Shown here in pieces: positions 9,101 through 17,640 of a stretch of DNA of 64,000 bases (position 1 is the first letter of the stretch; the number at the start of each line of letters is the position of its first letter). Source of the DNA: Methylomonas rapida (GTDB lineage: Bacteria > Pseudomonadota > Gammaproteobacteria > Methylococcales > Methylomonadaceae); assembly GCF_024360925.2 (NCBI RefSeq), contig NZ_CP113517.1:1178001-1242000 (forward strand). Reading direction: 5' to 3'. A program made the translations under genes and the position numbers. The notes below the pieces were generated by a model that saw only the letters and a list, made by a program, of their open reading frames with translations, was not told where the DNA came from and did no database searches.

Positions 9101-9233
9101 CATCGGACAAATCCGGCAAGGCGTCCAATGGGATTTTCAGCACCGCATACACGCCGCCGATCACCAAAAACAGCGTGGTCAGCAACACCAGAAAAACATT
9201 CTTTAATGACCAGTCGATTATCCGTTCCAACAT
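6102..9233 (-). CDS. cusA: CusA-type HME-RND Cu(I)/Ag(I) efflux pump
   Basis: 1043 residues, full length for the family (E. coli CusA is 1047). Twelve membrane segments in two halves with large periplasmic loops are apparent. The TM4 signature IGAMVDAAIVMIENVHKHLE is that of the monovalent-cation (Cu/Ag) HME subgroup, not the CzcA Zn/Co/Cd subgroup. The periplasmic segment around AWTMPIKNRIDMLATGIRTP holds the methionines expected in the copper path. It is the third gene of cusC-cusB-cusA, 2 bp after cusB. It exports metal from periplasm and cytoplasm across the outer membrane with CusB and CusC. Confidence 0.9.
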   Translation of the reverse strand: MLERIIDWSLKNVFLVLLTTLFLVIGGVYAVLKIPLDALPDLSDAQVIVYTEYPGQAPQVVEDQVTYPLTTAMLSVPRSKVVRGFSFFGASFVYVIFEDGTDIYWARSRVLEYLNFASGRLPRGVTPQLGPDATGVGWVYQYAVLGKDYSLAELRTLQDWFVRYQLTKAHGIAEVASIGGFVQQYQVTVNPQQLQAYGIPLKTLTETIANGNRDVGGRAIELTETEYMVRGRGYLHGTQDLERLVLKVANGTPVLVRDVARVELVPDERRGITELNGDGEVVSGIAVARYGQNALSVIDNLKLKLKEITVGLPSGVSIQAVYDRSDLIHRAIENLRHTLLEESLVVAVICAVFLLHVRSALVAIVMLPVGVLMAFIVMHWLNMNSNIMSLGGIAIAIGAMVDAAIVMIENVHKHLERDAGQLPRYTIVLNACREVGPPLFFSLLIITVSFLPVFTLEAQEGRLFQPLAYTKTFAMAGAALLSVTLVPVLILLFVRGHIRSEHDNPINRGLSWLYRPVITWVMQYPKATVLLAVLTLLASVYPAMRLGGEFMPTLNEGTLLFMPQTLPGLSVTKTAELLQTQDRIIKSFPEVESVFGKAGRAATATDPAPLEMSETIINLKPQDQWRTGMTVDTLIAEMDQALQIPGVSNAWTMPIKNRIDMLATGIRTPIGIKLFGNDLAEIERLAQQIEQAVKNVPGTTSAYAERITGGYYLNIDPDYAALARYGLMVGDIQNLISTAIGGEMVTTMVEGRERFGVIVRYPRELRNSPDAIGSHVLVTTADGAMIPLSSVAHISLSKGPPGIRTENSLLSAYIFVDMRDRDIAGYVHDAKLAVQQAVQLPTGYYITWSGQFEYMERAKQRLEIVVPLTLLIIFLLLYLNFGRLAETLIVMLSVPFALVGGVWLLWLLDYNVSVAVGVGFIALAGVAAETGVVMLIYLDHAYQAAQQACERAGRLMGYAELHQSVMNGAAERLRPKMMTVAAIMAGLLPIMWSNGTGSEVMRRIAAPMVGGMISSMLLTLIVIPAIYTLVKAYSLKQRGGVAQ

Positions 9234-9235
9234 GG

Positions 9236-10705
9236 TTAGTTCCCCATCGTATGTTGGTGTTGTCCGTGTACAGATTCGGACATGGCTGGATTTTCTAAGC
9301 TATTTGCCCCCTCGGATTCCGATGCTTTCACGGCACTACTCAGGCTATCCAGCGCGGCTTTAAGATTGCTTTCGGCATCGATCAGGAAATTGGCGCGGGT
9401 GACGACGGTTTCGCCATCGGTTAGACCGTCCAGCACTTCGCTGTAGCCATCCGCCCGATGGCCGATTTTGACCGTACGCGGTTCGAAAGTGCCTTCGCCG
9501 AGTTGCACCAACACCACCTGCCGGGTGCCGCTATCCAACACGGCGGAATCGGCAACCATCAACGCATGATGGGCTTGATGGCTCGCCGATAATTCCACGC
9601 TACCGTATAAGCCGGGTTTCAACAATCCCTGCGGGTTATCCAGCTCGACCCGGACTTTGACGGTACGCGTATCGGTATTCAAGGTGGGGTAGATGAAGCC
9701 AATCTGACCGGTAAAGACTTTATCGGGATACGCCTTGATGTCGACATGAACCGTTTGCCCCACACTAACCCAATCCAAATCCTGCTCGAACACATCGGCC
9801 AGCAACCAGACGCGCTGTAAATCGGCGATTTGAAACAATAACTCGCCAGGCATGAAGCGCATACCGGCCACGGCAGGTTTTTCGATTACCACGCCATCAA
9901 CCGGAGACAACAACGGCAGGTATTCGATAACTTGTTCTTGCTGTTGCAGACGTTTGAGTTGCGCCGAGCCGATGCCCCAATAGCTCAGCCGTTGCAGCGC
10001 GTTACGGGTCAGTTGTTCTGCGGTGGTCTGCGCCTGAGGACTGGCTTGTTGCAGGGCCGCCTCGCCTTGTTTGGCAATCAGATATTCCTGCTGAGCGCTC
10101 AACAAGTCGGGACTGTAGATTTCCAGCAACGGTTGCCTTTTTTTAACGGTTTGTCCGGTAGTATTGACCAGCAAACGTTGTATCCAGCCTTCGAATTTGG
10201 CATTGACGACGGATATGCGCCGTTCGTCGATCTGGATACTGCCCAAGGCGTGCATGGATCGAGCCAGTGGTCGATACTGAACCTTTTCGGTCTTGACGCC
10301 CAGCTTCTGGATTTTTTCCGGGGTAATCGTTAGCTGCCTGGAGTTGGTTTGTTCACCTTCGTAGACCGGCAAGTAGTCCATGCCCATCTCGTCTTTCTTG
10401 GGCACCGGCGATGTATCGGCAGCTCCCATCGGATGCCGGTAATAGAGGATTTTTCCTTTGGATATTGGTACGCTCGGCGACGGTTCATCCGCGTAAACGG
10501 GCAGATAATCCATGCCCATTTCATCCTTGGCCGGGGTCGGTGAGGTCACCTTGGGATTCATCGGGTGGCGGTAATACAATGTTTTACGTTCAACGGTAAT
10601 GCCCGCACTAGAAGTCGGTTGAGCTTGTTTGCCTGCTAGCCAAAACCCGCCAGCGACACCGATAATCAGGATCAGAAAGCCGACCCAAAATGCTTGTTTA
10701 GTCAT
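9236..10705 (-). CDS. cusB: CusB-type membrane fusion protein with two N-terminal metal-binding repeats
   Basis: 489 residues, longer than E. coli CusB (407). A membrane anchor (residues 5-25) is followed by two copies of the heavy-metal-binding domain, residues 43-71 and 87-115, each with YYRHPM ... KDEMGMDYLPVY. The remainder is the usual hairpin, lipoyl, beta-barrel and membrane-proximal set, ending in a His-rich tail (HGQHQHTMGN). It delivers Cu(I)/Ag(I) to CusA and links it to CusC. It overlaps cusC by 8 bp. Tandem repetition of the domain is the unusual point. Confidence 0.9.
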   Translation of the reverse strand: MTKQAFWVGFLILIIGVAGGFWLAGKQAQPTSSAGITVERKTLYYRHPMNPKVTSPTPAKDEMGMDYLPVYADEPSPSVPISKGKILYYRHPMGAADTSPVPKKDEMGMDYLPVYEGEQTNSRQLTITPEKIQKLGVKTEKVQYRPLARSMHALGSIQIDERRISVVNAKFEGWIQRLLVNTTGQTVKKRQPLLEIYSPDLLSAQQEYLIAKQGEAALQQASPQAQTTAEQLTRNALQRLSYWGIGSAQLKRLQQQEQVIEYLPLLSPVDGVVIEKPAVAGMRFMPGELLFQIADLQRVWLLADVFEQDLDWVSVGQTVHVDIKAYPDKVFTGQIGFIYPTLNTDTRTVKVRVELDNPQGLLKPGLYGSVELSASHQAHHALMVADSAVLDSGTRQVVLVQLGEGTFEPRTVKIGHRADGYSEVLDGLTDGETVVTRANFLIDAESNLKAALDSLSSAVKASESEGANSLENPAMSESVHGQHQHTMGN

Positions 10706-12005
10706 GGGTCAAGTCCTCGCCGACCAGATTGGATAATTCGGCCAGTAACTGTTGGGTTTCCACCAGGGATTTCCAGTATTGGCTTTGGTATTGAAACAGG
10801 CTTAATTGCGAACGTAGCAAGTTGCCGAAGTCGGCTTTGCCGACCGGATAGCCTGCCATCAGCGAATTGACCGCCTGTTGGGTTTGCGGAATCAGTTCGT
10901 GTTCCAATAAAGCCAAGCGCTGATTGGCATGATGATATTGAGCGACATTGGTCGCGATATCGCCATGCACTTTGTTGTGTTCGTCTTGTAAAGCATATTG
11001 CTCTTGCCGGAGTTCGCCATTGCGTTGTTCGACGGCCTTGGCCTGTTTCTGATCGGCATAAATCGGCAGGTTGACACTCAAGCGAATGCTGGCGAAATCG
11101 CTGCGCGATTCACCAGTGGGCGTGTTTTGTCTTACCGCATAACCCGCGCCCAAGGTCAGATCGGGATAAAAATCTTTTTCGGCAAGCTCGACGCGGCTGC
11201 GGGCGGCCCCCAGCATTTTGCGGTGCCGTTCGAATAATGGACTGTGCTCCATCGCTTGCGCCTGCAAATCGGCAATCACCAGTCCTGGGCTTTTGATCTC
11301 TGCCTGACTGGGTAATGGCATGGGGGTTTCTGGATTGCGGTTCAACAGGGTGTTGAGCTGTATCGCGGTGGTGTGACGCATGCTGAACAGCTCGATTTTT
11401 TCATCCTTGAGTTTGGAGCGCTCCAGTTGCGCCAAGATCACGTCCTGTTGCTGACCTTGTCCGACCTTGTAACGCGACTGGGCGGTATCGATCAGCGCCT
11501 GGAAAAACTGCTCGCTTTCGCTAGCTACATTGATAGCCCGATCGTAGTAAAACAAACGCCACCAGGTTTGTTTGACATCCCGATTTAGCCTGATTCGGGC
11601 CACTTCGACCGAGTCGGCGGCAGCCAGCGCTTCTTGTTCGGCGACTTGCTCTTTTAACGCCAGCTTGCCGGGGAACGGGATGGTTTGGATGATGCCGAAA
11701 TCCAGCATGGTCATGTCTTCCTTGCGCAGGCTGAAACTGCTGGTTGGCACGTTCAGCGTGTCAAAATTCAGCGTCGGATCGGGCAATGCCCCTTCCTGCA
11801 AAGGAATGGCCGCAAGTGCTTCTGCGCGGGCCTTGATTTCAGACAAGCTAGGATTCCCGTCTTGCGCCAGTGCTAGCGCTTGATCAATGGATAATGGCAG
11901 CTCTTCGGCGTAAACCGTGCCGATGGCCAAAAACAGGCAGCCACAAAGTGCGCGATGACGCCCCGATGGTCGCTTGCTGGGTATTGGGTAAAACCAGAAA
12001 TGCAT
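10698..12005 (-). CDS. cusC: CusC-type outer-membrane efflux protein (TolC family)
   Basis: 435 residues. A signal-like hydrophobic stretch (CGCLFLAIGTVYA) is followed by two outer-membrane-factor repeats with long helices (LSIDQALALAQDGNPSLSEIKARA and a second repeat near residue 240). First gene of the cusCBA operon. It forms the trimeric channel of the tripartite pump. The exact start is not certain: the residues before the hydrophobic stretch are basic, and the ATG at 12005 is used. Confidence 0.85.
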   Translation of the reverse strand: MHFWFYPIPSKRPSGRHRALCGCLFLAIGTVYAEELPLSIDQALALAQDGNPSLSEIKARAEALAAIPLQEGALPDPTLNFDTLNVPTSSFSLRKEDMTMLDFGIIQTIPFPGKLALKEQVAEQEALAAADSVEVARIRLNRDVKQTWWRLFYYDRAINVASESEQFFQALIDTAQSRYKVGQGQQQDVILAQLERSKLKDEKIELFSMRHTTAIQLNTLLNRNPETPMPLPSQAEIKSPGLVIADLQAQAMEHSPLFERHRKMLGAARSRVELAEKDFYPDLTLGAGYAVRQNTPTGESRSDFASIRLSVNLPIYADQKQAKAVEQRNGELRQEQYALQDEHNKVHGDIATNVAQYHHANQRLALLEHELIPQTQQAVNSLMAGYPVGKADFGNLLRSQLSLFQYQSQYWKSLVETQQLLAELSNLVGEDLTHD

Positions 12006-12033
12006 GTAATTCTCCGAACAATGGAAACAGCGC

Positions 12034-12078
12034 CCGATGCCAAGGCATCACGCGGGGGACACGCTTTAGCGTGCGTTA
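12034..12078 (-). repeat. Two adjacent short hairpins in the cusC leader, REP-like
   Basis: Perfect palindromes GATGCCAAGGCATC (12036-12049) and CACGCTTTAGCGTG (12060-12073) lie 11 bp apart between cusC and the upstream small gene. They resemble a REP/BIME pair or a transcript-stabilising leader. There is no T-run, so termination is unlikely. Confidence 0.45.
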
Positions 12079-12092
12079 CCAGTGGAGAAAAA

Positions 12093-12557
12093 CTAATTCA
12101 GAAGGGTACAGAACCGATAGCGGATCGGTATGGGGTCGGCAAAGGGTGGACTATGCCGGTACGGGATAACTTGCAAGCGCCTTGGGCTGAAAAAAAACAC
12201 AATCAGCCAAGTCAGACAGAGAATAAAGACTGGGATATCGGGCTTGTCGGTTTTGAAGTTAAAAGTGGGATTGGGTTGCGAGTCCGGGCAGGCTTTTAGG
12301 ACACAGTCTTGAGTGGGTTGCTTTACCTGTGCTACGACATTATCGTGGTGATGCGCCGCATTGGAACAACCGGCTGGCATGGCATTGGCCACAGGCATTT
12401 GCTTAGGCATCGGCATCACGCACGTCGACGAAACCAGCATGAATAGCCAGCTTATCAACATGATCAGCACCAAAGTGGTCTGATAAGATGATTGCCGAAA
12501 AATTTTCACGGTCTTGCTTTGCTCACAAAATACAGGAATCTTCAGTAAAACTAGCAT
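12093..12557 (-). CDS. Small membrane protein upstream of cusCBA
   Basis: Up to 154 residues. It has an N-terminal membrane segment (LVLIMLISWLFMLV), a periplasm-type stretch rich in Met, His and Cys (MPMPKQMPVANAMPAGC, AAHHHDN), a second hydrophobic segment (IPVFILCLTWLIVFFF) and a basic tail. Small proteins like this often head czc/cus operons. The Met/His stretch suggests metal contact. The start is uncertain: ATG 12557 or an internal start near residue 33. It ends 87 bp before cusC. Confidence 0.5.
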   Translation of the reverse strand: MLVLLKIPVFCEQSKTVKIFRQSSYQTTLVLIMLISWLFMLVSSTCVMPMPKQMPVANAMPAGCSNAAHHHDNVVAQVKQPTQDCVLKACPDSQPNPTFNFKTDKPDIPVFILCLTWLIVFFFSPRRLQVIPYRHSPPFADPIPIRYRFCTLLN

Positions 12558-12646
12558 CTAACTCATGAAGACTCAACTGGTTAAACAAAGTTCCACCACA
12601 CAAATCACGAAATGATCGTGGCAACCCACTAAAGTGGCTGCATTTG

Positions 12647-13960
12647 TCACGTGTTGATTAGCACATAGCGGGCGGTAAGTCCTTCCACCATCCTTTCTAC
12701 TTCAGATTCGGCCAATGCGTTAATCTCCCTCTGTAGCTGTGGCGCTATCCGGGAAAACGTGTTGACCAACTGCGGATCAAAATGGGTCCCGCTTTCTTGT
12801 TTTAGCAACACAATGGCTTTTTCCGTCGACCAGGGTTCTTTATAGGCTCTCCTCGCCGTTAAAGCATCGAAAACATCGACAATGGCAAAGATGCGGGCAT
12901 TAAGCGGAATGTCTTCACCCTTCAGACCTTGCAGATAGCCCGTGCCATCGTATTTTTCATGGTGAAATTCGACAACCTGACGAGCGTCATTCAGCCAACT
13001 GGATTTGGTCAAGATCGCCACGCCCAACGTGACATGTGTTTTCATGACTTCGAATTCTTCGGTGGTCAATTTGCCGGGCTTTAGCAAAATAGGGTCGCGA
13101 ATCCCTATTTTCCCTACGTCATGTAAAAAAGCACCCACGATCAAGTCACGAAGATTTTCCTGAGGCAATCCAATAGCTTCGCCCAGCCGCATGGCGTAAT
13201 AGGTGACTCGGTAATTATGGGTATTGGTATCCGAATCCCGTTCCGCAATGGCGCAGCCCAGCACATTCATCAATTCCAGATTGCCTTTCAACAAATCGCC
13301 CAACACATTGGTCAACGCCCGGTTGAGGGTGTAAACGATCGGGTACATCAACACGGTGGTAAAGGTAATGGCGACCGTGACAAACGCTAAGGTTCGCAGC
13401 AGATCGTCAATGAGGGCGTGCAAAGTCCGATCATCAACTTTATAAATCCCTTCAAAATAGCCGATTACCGAACCATCGTTGCCCGTTACGGGTACCAGCA
13501 TGACGAGCAACAGCTTTCCGTCAATAAAATGAAATTCCCGTGAAAACGTCCCTTGCTTGGGGAAGCGGTGGCGATAGTCATCGATACGCTGCTCAACTTT
13601 CTCCAGTCCTGACTGTACAACCTCAATTTGGAGTTGTTTATTCACGTCATAAAGTTCAGCGACCAAAAAGTGCTGTTTGACCAGTTGCGTTGCCAACTGG
13701 GTTAAATGCTTGCGGGCATTGGCGTCAAGTTGATCGAGGGCATGTGCCGACTCTCCGCTAAACGCCCTTGTCTCTTCAAGGGCTAAAGAGTGGACGGTAT
13801 GCTGGATACGACTGATTTCAAACCATAAGATGCCGCCACCGATCACCATACTCAGAAACAGCCACCCTAGAAATAGCCGGGTCAGAATTTTTCGGTGCAA
13901 ATATCGACTTGCGGCAAGTGCTGCATGCGAATCGGATTTAACATTGGATGGGGTTGGCAT
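12647..13960 (-). CDS. Membrane-anchored HD-GYP domain protein (cyclic-di-GMP phosphodiesterase type)
   Basis: 437 residues from the ATG at 13960. A longer frame to 14047 would run into the divergent MFS gene. Two membrane segments (near residues 25-45 and 190-215) flank a periplasmic sensor domain. A cytoplasmic HD-GYP domain follows, with FLHDVGKIGIRDP, HHEKYDGTGY and NARIFAIVDVFDALTA. The GYP triplet reads GYL. The family hydrolyses cyclic di-GMP, signalling an extracellular cue. No diguanylate cyclase is nearby. The catalytic HD residues are present, but activity with GYL is not certain. Confidence 0.75.
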   Translation of the reverse strand: MPTPSNVKSDSHAALAASRYLHRKILTRLFLGWLFLSMVIGGGILWFEISRIQHTVHSLALEETRAFSGESAHALDQLDANARKHLTQLATQLVKQHFLVAELYDVNKQLQIEVVQSGLEKVEQRIDDYRHRFPKQGTFSREFHFIDGKLLLVMLVPVTGNDGSVIGYFEGIYKVDDRTLHALIDDLLRTLAFVTVAITFTTVLMYPIVYTLNRALTNVLGDLLKGNLELMNVLGCAIAERDSDTNTHNYRVTYYAMRLGEAIGLPQENLRDLIVGAFLHDVGKIGIRDPILLKPGKLTTEEFEVMKTHVTLGVAILTKSSWLNDARQVVEFHHEKYDGTGYLQGLKGEDIPLNARIFAIVDVFDALTARRAYKEPWSTEKAIVLLKQESGTHFDPQLVNTFSRIAPQLQREINALAESEVERMVEGLTARYVLINT

Positions 13961-14587
13961 GGAAAATAGCAATCGCGTGATAAATTGTTTGTGTGCCAAT
14001 CGTAACGAGTTTATGGAGAAAAAACGATGCCTACGCATGGCAATCATGCTTCGCGCGCTGTAACTGCACTAGGTCATAATCGCAATTTCAAGTTGCTGTT
14101 TTCCGCCCAGGTCATTTCGCTGGCAGGTAGTGGCGTGACGACGGTGGGTCTGGCTTTATTTGCCCATCAATTAGTAAGTGGCAGTTCGGCTGCCGCCGTG
14201 ATCGGCAACGCACTGATGCTCCGTATCCTGGCCTTTTTGCTGCTGTCTCAACCAGCGGGTGTGCTGGCGGATCGGATGAATCGTAAATCTATGATGATTG
14301 TGGCCGATCTGGTGCGCTTCGGGTTGATGGCTTTGTTCCCGTGGGTGCAAACTGTCTGGCAAGTCTATCTGATGATTTTCCTGATTGATGCCGCGACTGC
14401 GTTTTTCACGCCCACCTTCGATGCGACGATTCCCGACATTGTCGGCCAGAAGCACTATGTCAAAGCCTTGTCGATGTCACGCATCGCAGTCGATGTCGAA
14501 GCGGTGATGGGGCCGATGCTGGCCGGGTTGCTGGTGACTTGGCTGGGGTTGAACTGGCTATTTTGGTTCGACGCGGCGACCTATTTA

Positions 14588-15697
14588 TTAACCCGGCCCT
14601 TAAATACCCTGTGCAGCGTAAGCAGCGGCAGGGTGTCTGAAATAAGTGGCGACATGGTTGGGTAAAGCGGCGATACGGTTCATGAAGGCATGGGCTTTTG
14701 CAAGCAACTCGGCAGTGTTTTGGCTGACAGGGCCAGCGCGCAGTGCGGTTTTAAAATCCCGATTGAGGTACTCATCGGGATTTGATTCAGGCGCATAGGG
14801 CGGCAGAAAAACCAGTTCAATCCGCTCTTGTTTGTCTTCCAGCCATTCGCTCACCTGTTTAGCATGATGGACACGCAGGTTATCGACCACTAGATAGATC
14901 TTGCCTGTCCTGCCGTCAATCAAACGGGCCAGAAATTCAAGAAAGCGTGCGGTATTGATCGAGCCTTCGACGATTTGAAAGGCCAATTCACCGCGACCGG
15001 AAATCGCTGAAATCATGGAAAGCTTGTCCCAACGCGTCGGCGTTTTCAGCACCGGTGTCCGGCCTTTGGGAGCATAGCCGCGAATCCAATGCGTATCTTC
15101 CTTAACGGCGGTCTCATCGCCCCATAAAATCGTCGCTCCTTCCGCCTTGGCTCTGGCCAATATCTGCGGATAGGTCTGCTCTAGCCAAGTGGCGACTTTG
15201 ACGGGGTCTTGTTCCAAGGCTCGCTTGATTGGTCGTTGTGGCGTAAAGCCCCAACGCTTGAGATATTTGCCCACCAACCGATCCTGCATGTCCACACCAA
15301 AGCGCTCCAGAATCAGCGCTTTGATCGCAGGTCGTGTCCATAAAGCAAACGGCAATTTCAATTGCTGGGGACATTCGCCCACAATTTGATCGCGCAACCA
15401 GCATTCGTCGGCCATGGTCAGTTTGCGTCCACTGCCTATCCGGCGTCCTCGGCTTTTTTCCTGTAACGCCCCTTCGCCTTCTTTACGGGCTCGTGCCAAC
15501 CACTCTTCAACGGTGCGATGGTGAACCCCGGCCACGTCAGCTAACTCTTTCAGGCTCATACCCGATTGTTTGCGTAACCGAATCACCATTTGACGCAACA
15601 GCGCACGCCCTTCTACCGTTAATTTTCGCGCATCAATTTTCTGTTTTTCCATGCGACTATTTTATCAAATTTACAGGGTATTTGAGGGCCGGGTTAA
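14588..15697 (-). mobile_element. IS630-family insertion sequence in the MFS gene
   Basis: A 1110-bp element. Terminal inverted repeats start TTAACCCGGCCC and match at 24 of the first 25 positions. It is flanked by the TA duplication (14586-14587 and 15698-15699) expected for the IS630/Tc1/mariner superfamily. One transposase gene on the minus strand. Confidence 0.92.
14600..15652 (-). CDS. IS630-family transposase
   Basis: 350 residues. N-terminal helix-turn-helix (SGMSLKELADVAGVHHRTVEEWLARA), a second winged-helix region (FGVDMQDRLVGKYLKRWGF) and the DDE core: Asp in LWGDETAVKED, Asp in LVVDNLRVHHAK and Glu in YAPESNPDEYLN. Full length and uninterrupted, so the element may be mobile. Confidence 0.93.
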   Translation of the reverse strand: MEKQKIDARKLTVEGRALLRQMVIRLRKQSGMSLKELADVAGVHHRTVEEWLARARKEGEGALQEKSRGRRIGSGRKLTMADECWLRDQIVGECPQQLKLPFALWTRPAIKALILERFGVDMQDRLVGKYLKRWGFTPQRPIKRALEQDPVKVATWLEQTYPQILARAKAEGATILWGDETAVKEDTHWIRGYAPKGRTPVLKTPTRWDKLSMISAISGRGELAFQIVEGSINTARFLEFLARLIDGRTGKIYLVVDNLRVHHAKQVSEWLEDKQERIELVFLPPYAPESNPDEYLNRDFKTALRAGPVSQNTAELLAKAHAFMNRIAALPNHVATYFRHPAAAYAAQGI

Positions 15698-16496
15698 TAG
15701 TCTCGGCTGTGCTGGTAGCGTTCTGTGCTTTGCCGAAACGATCTCAGCCATTGACGAGGTTTTCACTCGGCGAATTACTGGATGAATTAAGTTACGGCAC
15801 TCGCATTTTGTTGCGGCAAAGCGTCTTGCGCCGGGCTTTGATGCTGAATTTCGTCGAAGCCATCGCCGGTGCGGCTGCCATCGTCGGTACCGTCATTTAC
15901 GTCAAGGATATGTTGGGGTTGGGTGACAGCGAATTCGTGATAGCCATGGCGGGTTTGGGATTGGGCTCTACCGTCACGGCACTATTTCTCGGTTGAGCGA
16001 CAGGACGCTACGAGTCTTACGCCAGAAAACCCGCAGAACTGCACGGCAGACGCCATCGCTGGACGGAACGAGCGTTATTAACGGGCGGAATGGTACTCGG
16101 ACTGATACTACTCCCGGTCATACAACACCCCCCGTTTTTGTTGTTTGCCTTGCTGTGGATTTTTAACGGTGTCGGGCAAGCGTTGATTGCGTTGTCGTCG
16201 TCGACCTTGCTGGCCGAACATGTCACCGAAGCAGAACGTGGAAGAGGCTATGCAGCGCATTTTGCGTTGACCCATGCCTTTTGGCTGTTCAGTTATCCAG
16301 CGATTGGGCATGGGATCAGTGAGATGGGGGTGCTAATGACCTTGAGCATGGCTGGGGTGTTGTGTCTGTTGATCGCAGTTATCGCAATTCTTTCGCGCAA
16401 ACCAACCCGCGATCACATGCATCTTCTTTGAGGAAGGAACTGTTGAACTTGGTATGTTTATGATGAGGCATACACATTCTTCGAAAGTGTGGATGT

Positions 16497-17108
16497 CTAC
16501 GGTTGCCGAAGTTCAATTAGAGCGCCTCTGATGACGCGTACGGAAGAGATCAACAGCAATAGTGCGAGTAGCGAAGCAACAATAATATCAGGCCAAAGAT
16601 TATCAAATAGCCAAACACCCGCTGCTGCAATGACCACTGATAAATTGGACGCGATGTCGTTCCGAGAGCACTCAAAGACCGAACTCATATTGATGTCTTC
16701 ATCACGGTGTCGCCACAACAGATAAAGGCATAGTCCATTGGCAGCTAAGCCAGCCATGCTGAAAATACTCATGATTTCGTAGGACGGTAGTACGGGAACC
16801 ATGAGTCGATGGACGATCTGCGCGACCACGGCGAGCGAAGCGGCCAAAATTAAGCCGCCTTTGAACAAGGCAACCCGCGCTTTTGTACCAGAGCTACGAG
16901 AAACGGCGAATAAACTCAGTCCATAAGTGATGGCATCACCCAAATTATCCAGACTGTCGGACAGCAAGGCCGTGGATTTGCCATACCATGCGGCAATGAC
17001 AATGACCACAAACATCAATGCGTTGATAACAAGCACTTTAATCAGGGTGCCGCGTTGTTTTTCGCGGAGTGCTTCCGCTGCGCAGTTACCGTCACAACAT
17101 GAGGCCAT
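16497..17108 (-). CDS. CDF-type cation transporter with Cys-rich N-terminus
   Basis: 203 residues from the ATG at 17108. The upstream extension to 17156 crosses the promoter dyad. N-terminal MASCCDGNC is followed by six membrane segments. The TM2 metal site reads D-N-L-G-D, an Asp-xxx-Asp in place of the common His-xxx-Asp. TM5 has C-S-R-N-D. The long cytoplasmic C-terminal domain of CzcD/ZitB is missing. The family exports divalent cations by proton antiport. The metal cannot be named from sequence. Convergent with the MFS pseudogene, 65 bp apart. Confidence 0.7.
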   Translation of the reverse strand: MASCCDGNCAAEALREKQRGTLIKVLVINALMFVVIVIAAWYGKSTALLSDSLDNLGDAITYGLSLFAVSRSSGTKARVALFKGGLILAASLAVVAQIVHRLMVPVLPSYEIMSIFSMAGLAANGLCLYLLWRHRDEDINMSSVFECSRNDIASNLSVVIAAAGVWLFDNLWPDIIVASLLALLLLISSVRVIRGALIELRQP

Positions 17109-17118
17109 GGTTTTAACC

Positions 17119-17149
17119 GTCGGTATGTCAATTAAGATACCGTCAAAAT
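17119..17149 (-). promoter_or_regulatory. Candidate operator upstream of the CDF gene
   Basis: On the minus strand, GGTAT and ATACC half-sites 10 bp apart lie inside TTGACGGTATCTTAATTGAC and the bases that follow, directly before the CDF start. The TTGACG -35-like hexamer and the dyad recall MerR-family metal regulators, but no convincing -10 is seen, so the call is weak. Confidence 0.3.
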
Positions 17150-17156
17150 ATAACAA

Positions 17157-17563
17157 TGCCTCAGTTCAGTAAACAGGGTGCGCTTCTAAGTCGCCGAAAT
17201 GATGGCGACTGTTCAACATGCAGGTATTTCCAAACTAGCGTTTGTGACAGTTGAGCTATGACAGATAGTTGATAAACCACACTAACTTCATGAGGAGATA
17301 ACTTTCTATTTTGACGCAATTGGTTTTTCCTACTCCTACCCAATGCCAAAATAAAACCGCTTGAAAAGTCTGCGCGTAACCGATTGAAATTTAAGGTCTG
17401 AATTTTTGACCTTTACGGACTTCGACTTTTCAGAGTTAGCAGGGTCGGAGAGAAAATAGGCCAGGAGAGAGTGACATTAGGCCAAAACACTGTCGAAATG
17501 GCGCTCGTCGAAGTCCGCAGGAACCCGCACGAAACCCCACGAACCCGCAGCAACAGGCAATAA
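17157..17563. other. Gene-free spacer with long-range inverted repeat
   Basis: No convincing gene. It holds a 10-bp inverted repeat GGACTTCGAC (17417-17426) / GTCGAAGTCC (17507-17516), a repeated TAGGCC and a repeated GAACCCGCA (17521-17549). Together with the terminator and repeats to 17690 it may be the edge of the conjugative-element module. No integrase or tRNA gene was found to confirm this. Confidence 0.35.
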
Positions 17564-17564
17564 A

Positions 17565-17592
17565 AAAGCCCAACTGAGAACAGTTGGGCTTT
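17565..17592. terminator. Strong bidirectional Rho-independent terminator
   Basis: Perfect 12-bp stem AAAGCCCAACTG / CAGTTGGGCTTT with an AGAA loop, flanked by A- and T-runs. It would stop the minus-strand module transcript ending at 17697 (T-run on that strand) and any opposite transcript. Confidence 0.85.
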
Positions 17593-17640
17593 GATAATTG
17601 GTGGAGAGCTCGGAATGTGAATTCAAGTCCATATTTTGCG

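Larger units (their letters stand above)
14027..16431 (+). pseudogene. MFS transporter gene broken by IS630 and an in-frame TGA
   Basis: Residues 1-187 lie at 14027-14587 and the rest at 15700-16431. Removing the IS630 element and one TA rejoins the frame exactly (...FDAATYL / VSAVLVAF...), giving about 430 residues with the usual 10-12 membrane segments of a major facilitator. The signature GVLADRMNRKSMMIVADLVRFG lies between TM2 and TM3. A second lesion is an in-frame TGA at 15994-15996 within LFLG-stop-ATGRYESYA, where a TGG Trp codon would fit. A GGAG ribosome site precedes the start. The substrate of the intact form is unknown. Confidence 0.85.

Noticed and set aside
7992..9206. 404-codon open frame on the plus strand
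   Set aside because: It lies wholly antisense to cusA, is rich in His/Asp/Gln from reversed codons and matches no family pattern.
15994..15996. TGA read as selenocysteine in the MFS protein
   Set aside because: No SECIS-like hairpin recognised, MFS proteins are not selenoproteins, and the gene is already broken by IS630.
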